From positions 29,193-93,192 of the forward strand of contig CAZOPF010000007.1 of assembly GCA_964581605.1 (NCBI GenBank): 64,000 bases of DNA, written 5' to 3'. Of this stretch, positions 62,553-64,000 are shown piece after piece. The stretch comes from CAADGU01 sp964581605. GTDB taxonomy: Bacteria; Chloroflexota; Anaerolineae; Promineifilales; Promineifilaceae. Positions within the stretch are counted from its first letter, which is position 1; the number at the start of each line of letters is the position of its first letter. The notes under the pieces were generated by a model. The model was not told the DNA's origin, made no database searches, and worked only from the letters and a program-made list of their open reading frames with translations. The translations under genes and the position numbers were made by a program.

Positions 62553-63803
62553 TCACAACAACTCATACTGCTCTGCATACGCCAGCAGCGCATCTTCAAA
62601 CACATTCATCGGCGGCAGCACCAGCCCCGCCCCCACCTGCCCCACGCCAGGGGACTTGTGGGCGATGCCGGTGTTGATTTGCGGCCGTATACCCAATTCC
62701 ACCACCTTGCGAATATCCACCCCCACTGGCGTCCCCCGGAAACCGAGGGCGGGAATGGTAAAGGCGGTGTGTTCGGCCGTGGTGATTTCGTACATCTCCA
62801 GTGTGGTATTCACGGCCATCTCCGGCGTGCCGCTGATGAAGGTGACGATGGCCGGGGCCGAGGCCATGGCAAAGGCGCCAATGCCCGCCGTTTCGGTGAT
62901 GGTGCTGTCGCCGATGTCGCCGCTGGCGTCGGCGGCGGTATAACCGGGAAAATAGAGACCATCCGGCTGCCCCACCGGGCCGGTAAACCAGCGATCCCCC
63001 AACCCGCTGACGCGAATGCCCAGGTCAGTGCCATTGCGAGCCATGGTGGTCATGATCGTGCTGCCTTCCACCCCATGCCCGGCGTCAGCCATCGCCTTGC
63101 AGGCGGCCATCACCGGGTTGAGCACACTCAGGGCATTATCGGCCAGGAATTGCAATACCCGTGCTTTCTCGGCATGGGATGCGCCGGTTTGGGCGATAAG
63201 CGGGGCCAGCCTGGCGGTGTAGAGCAGGGAACCAGCCTTGTTGCGATTGTGCCCTTCGTCGCCCATGTGCAGGCTTTCGGCCAGCAGCGCCCGAATGTCC
63301 AGACCATCTTCGCTGAGAGCCAAAGCATCGGCCAGCATCGGCCCCATGACGTCATTCATCCAGCGCAATTTATTCAGCACTTCGGGGCTATATGCACCGT
63401 AGCGTAGCACTTTGCCGTATCCTTCGTTGAGGTTGGAGTAAGCTTTGTTACCATGTGTGACGTTTTCTACAACGTACACCTTCATGGAAGAAGAAGTGAC
63501 ACCCGCCATTGGCCCCACGCTGTTGTGTTCGTGGCACGGTTCCAGGCTGATCTGGCCGGTTGCTACCAGTTTTTCGGCACTGTGCCAATCGGTTGCCCGC
63601 CCTTCAAAAATCAACGCGCCCACAATGGCTCCTTTCATTGGCCCGGAGGCGCGTTCCCAGGTAATGGGCGGCCCGGCGTGTAACAATAAATCATCGTGCA
63701 TTCCCGGTATCACGTTGCGGGCGGTTGCTACCGTGCGTAATATTGGGCGGGCGGACATCATGCGGGTGACGGCCGTGTGGTTGGCCTGGTTAATATCAAT
63801 CAT
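62553..63803 (-). CDS. DUF1116 family protein (YlbE/AllG-like)
   Basis: The 416-residue protein matches DUF1116: LLLHAGPPITWERASGPMKGA, CHEHNSVGPMAGVTS, GLRYGAYSPEVLNKLRWMND-like RYGAYSPEVLNKLRWM, and TMARNGTDLGIRVSGLGDRWF. In E. coli YlbE (AllG) works with FdrA/AllF and AllH as an oxamate carbamoyltransferase at the end of allantoin breakdown. Whether this one does so depends on the neighbours beyond the window edge. GGAGG lies five bases before ATG 63803. Confidence 0.85.
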   Translation of the reverse strand: MIDINQANHTAVTRMMSARPILRTVATARNVIPGMHDDLLLHAGPPITWERASGPMKGAIVGALIFEGRATDWHSAEKLVATGQISLEPCHEHNSVGPMAGVTSSSMKVYVVENVTHGNKAYSNLNEGYGKVLRYGAYSPEVLNKLRWMNDVMGPMLADALALSEDGLDIRALLAESLHMGDEGHNRNKAGSLLYTARLAPLIAQTGASHAEKARVLQFLADNALSVLNPVMAACKAMADAGHGVEGSTIMTTMARNGTDLGIRVSGLGDRWFTGPVGQPDGLYFPGYTAADASGDIGDSTITETAGIGAFAMASAPAIVTFISGTPEMAVNTTLEMYEITTAEHTAFTIPALGFRGTPVGVDIRKVVELGIRPQINTGIAHKSPGVGQVGAGLVLPPMNVFEDALLAYAEQYELL

Positions 63804-63854
63804 CTCAACCTCCTGATCTCATCGAGAAACCATTTTTAGACCGGACTATCTACT

Positions 63855-63895
63855 GGTTACAAGTAGCAGGTTACAAGTGGCAAGTTACCTGGAAA
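63855..63895. repeat. Iterated word (GGTTACAAGTAGCA)
   Basis: GGTTACAAGTAGCAGGTTACAAGTGGCAAGTTACC repeats the word GTTACAAGT, with GGTAACTTG as complement. It lies between the DUF1116 gene and the next gene. Confidence 0.6.
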
Positions 63896-63925
63896 ATGCC
63901 AGTTTAGGCCCTTGTGCGGGATAAC

Positions 63926-64000
63926 CTATCGCTCCTCCTCGGTGCTGCCATTAACCAGGAATTCCATAGAAGACTTTTCTCGCCCGGCGCCCTGCCCGGC
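63926..64000 (-). CDS. C-terminal end of an unidentified gene
   Basis: On the minus strand the frame from the window edge reads AGQGAGREKSSMEFLVNGST EEER and stops at 63926. It is too short to assign. Given DUF1116 next to it, an FdrA-type or DUF2877 partner gene is possible. Confidence 0.35.
   Translation of the reverse strand, partial: AGQGAGREKSSMEFLVNGSTEEER

Noticed and set aside
62181..63407. 408-residue plus-strand frame opposite P450 and DUF1116
   Set aside because: Covers two clear genes on the other strand and has a low-complexity His/Gly/Arg composition.

Overview
The window looks like one scaffold of a metagenome-assembled genome from a filament-forming or sludge/soil type member of the Chloroflexota, most likely Anaerolineae or a relative. 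This is inferred from style, not from a marker-gene search: very large secreted proteins with TPTPTNTP-type linkers, a recurrent YLPxxxKP motif in secreted proteins, an F420-type luciferase-like oxidoreductase, many histidine kinases, AAA-fused cyclases and an aerobic gene set (cytochrome c, P450). Three runs of exactly 100 N (5022-5121, 18775-18874, 37655-37754) are scaffold gaps; two lie in repeats. There are no rRNA, tRNA, CRISPR or complete IS genes that I can see.

Layout. 1-4107: methylated-amine catabolism (sarcosine-oxidase-like flavoprotein, divergent MttB-family methyltransferase, GcvT-like aminomethyltransferase). 4221-9291, minus strand: chorismate synthase (broken by a gap), LLM oxidoreductase, sensor kinase, diheme cytochrome c. 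9642-11153: tatA-tatB-tatC. 11185-11844: rhomboid protease. 12053-17356: a 1767-residue secreted repeat protein, closed by a clear terminator. 17486-21800: trpB, then a kinase/response-regulator pair. 21921-29358, minus strand: three secreted proteins (unknown, subtilase, M14 carboxypeptidase) that share one C-terminal module and are probably Tat/Sec exported enzymes of a scavenging lifestyle. 29826-31962: an arginine-decarboxylase-like enzyme and a toxin-antitoxin pair with a frameshifted toxin.

32014-36085 is the most unusual part: a four-gene plus-strand cluster made of a PqqD-like/SPASM protein whose radical-SAM cluster motif is gone, a DUF2207-type membrane protein ending in a Cys-Ala repeat tail, a small membrane protein and a GerW-family protein. 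36194-43651: AlkD-like repair protein, Uma2 nuclease-like protein with a heptad tail, hypothetical proteins, Hsp33, a kinase overlapped by a DUF2277 gene, and a stand-alone PEP/pyruvate-binding protein. 43702-53022: an SdrD-B-type surface protein, ankyrin remnant, zinc-ribbon protein, S26-like peptidase, hybrid kinase plus regulator, two membrane/HhH proteins, and a beta-helix surface protein. 53260-64000, minus strand: a cyclase-cyclase-AAA-TPR-substrate-binding-protein fusion, two tandem CorC/CNNM-type transporters, a cytochrome P450, a DUF1116 (AllG-like) protein and the tail of one more gene.

Two genome-scale signatures run through everything. The palindrome ACGGCCGT occurs about three to four times per kb where I counted, in genes and between them, far above chance. 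And many intergenic gaps hold hairpins built from short iterated words that differ from place to place but share the same architecture; one such sequence sits inside the cyclase gene.
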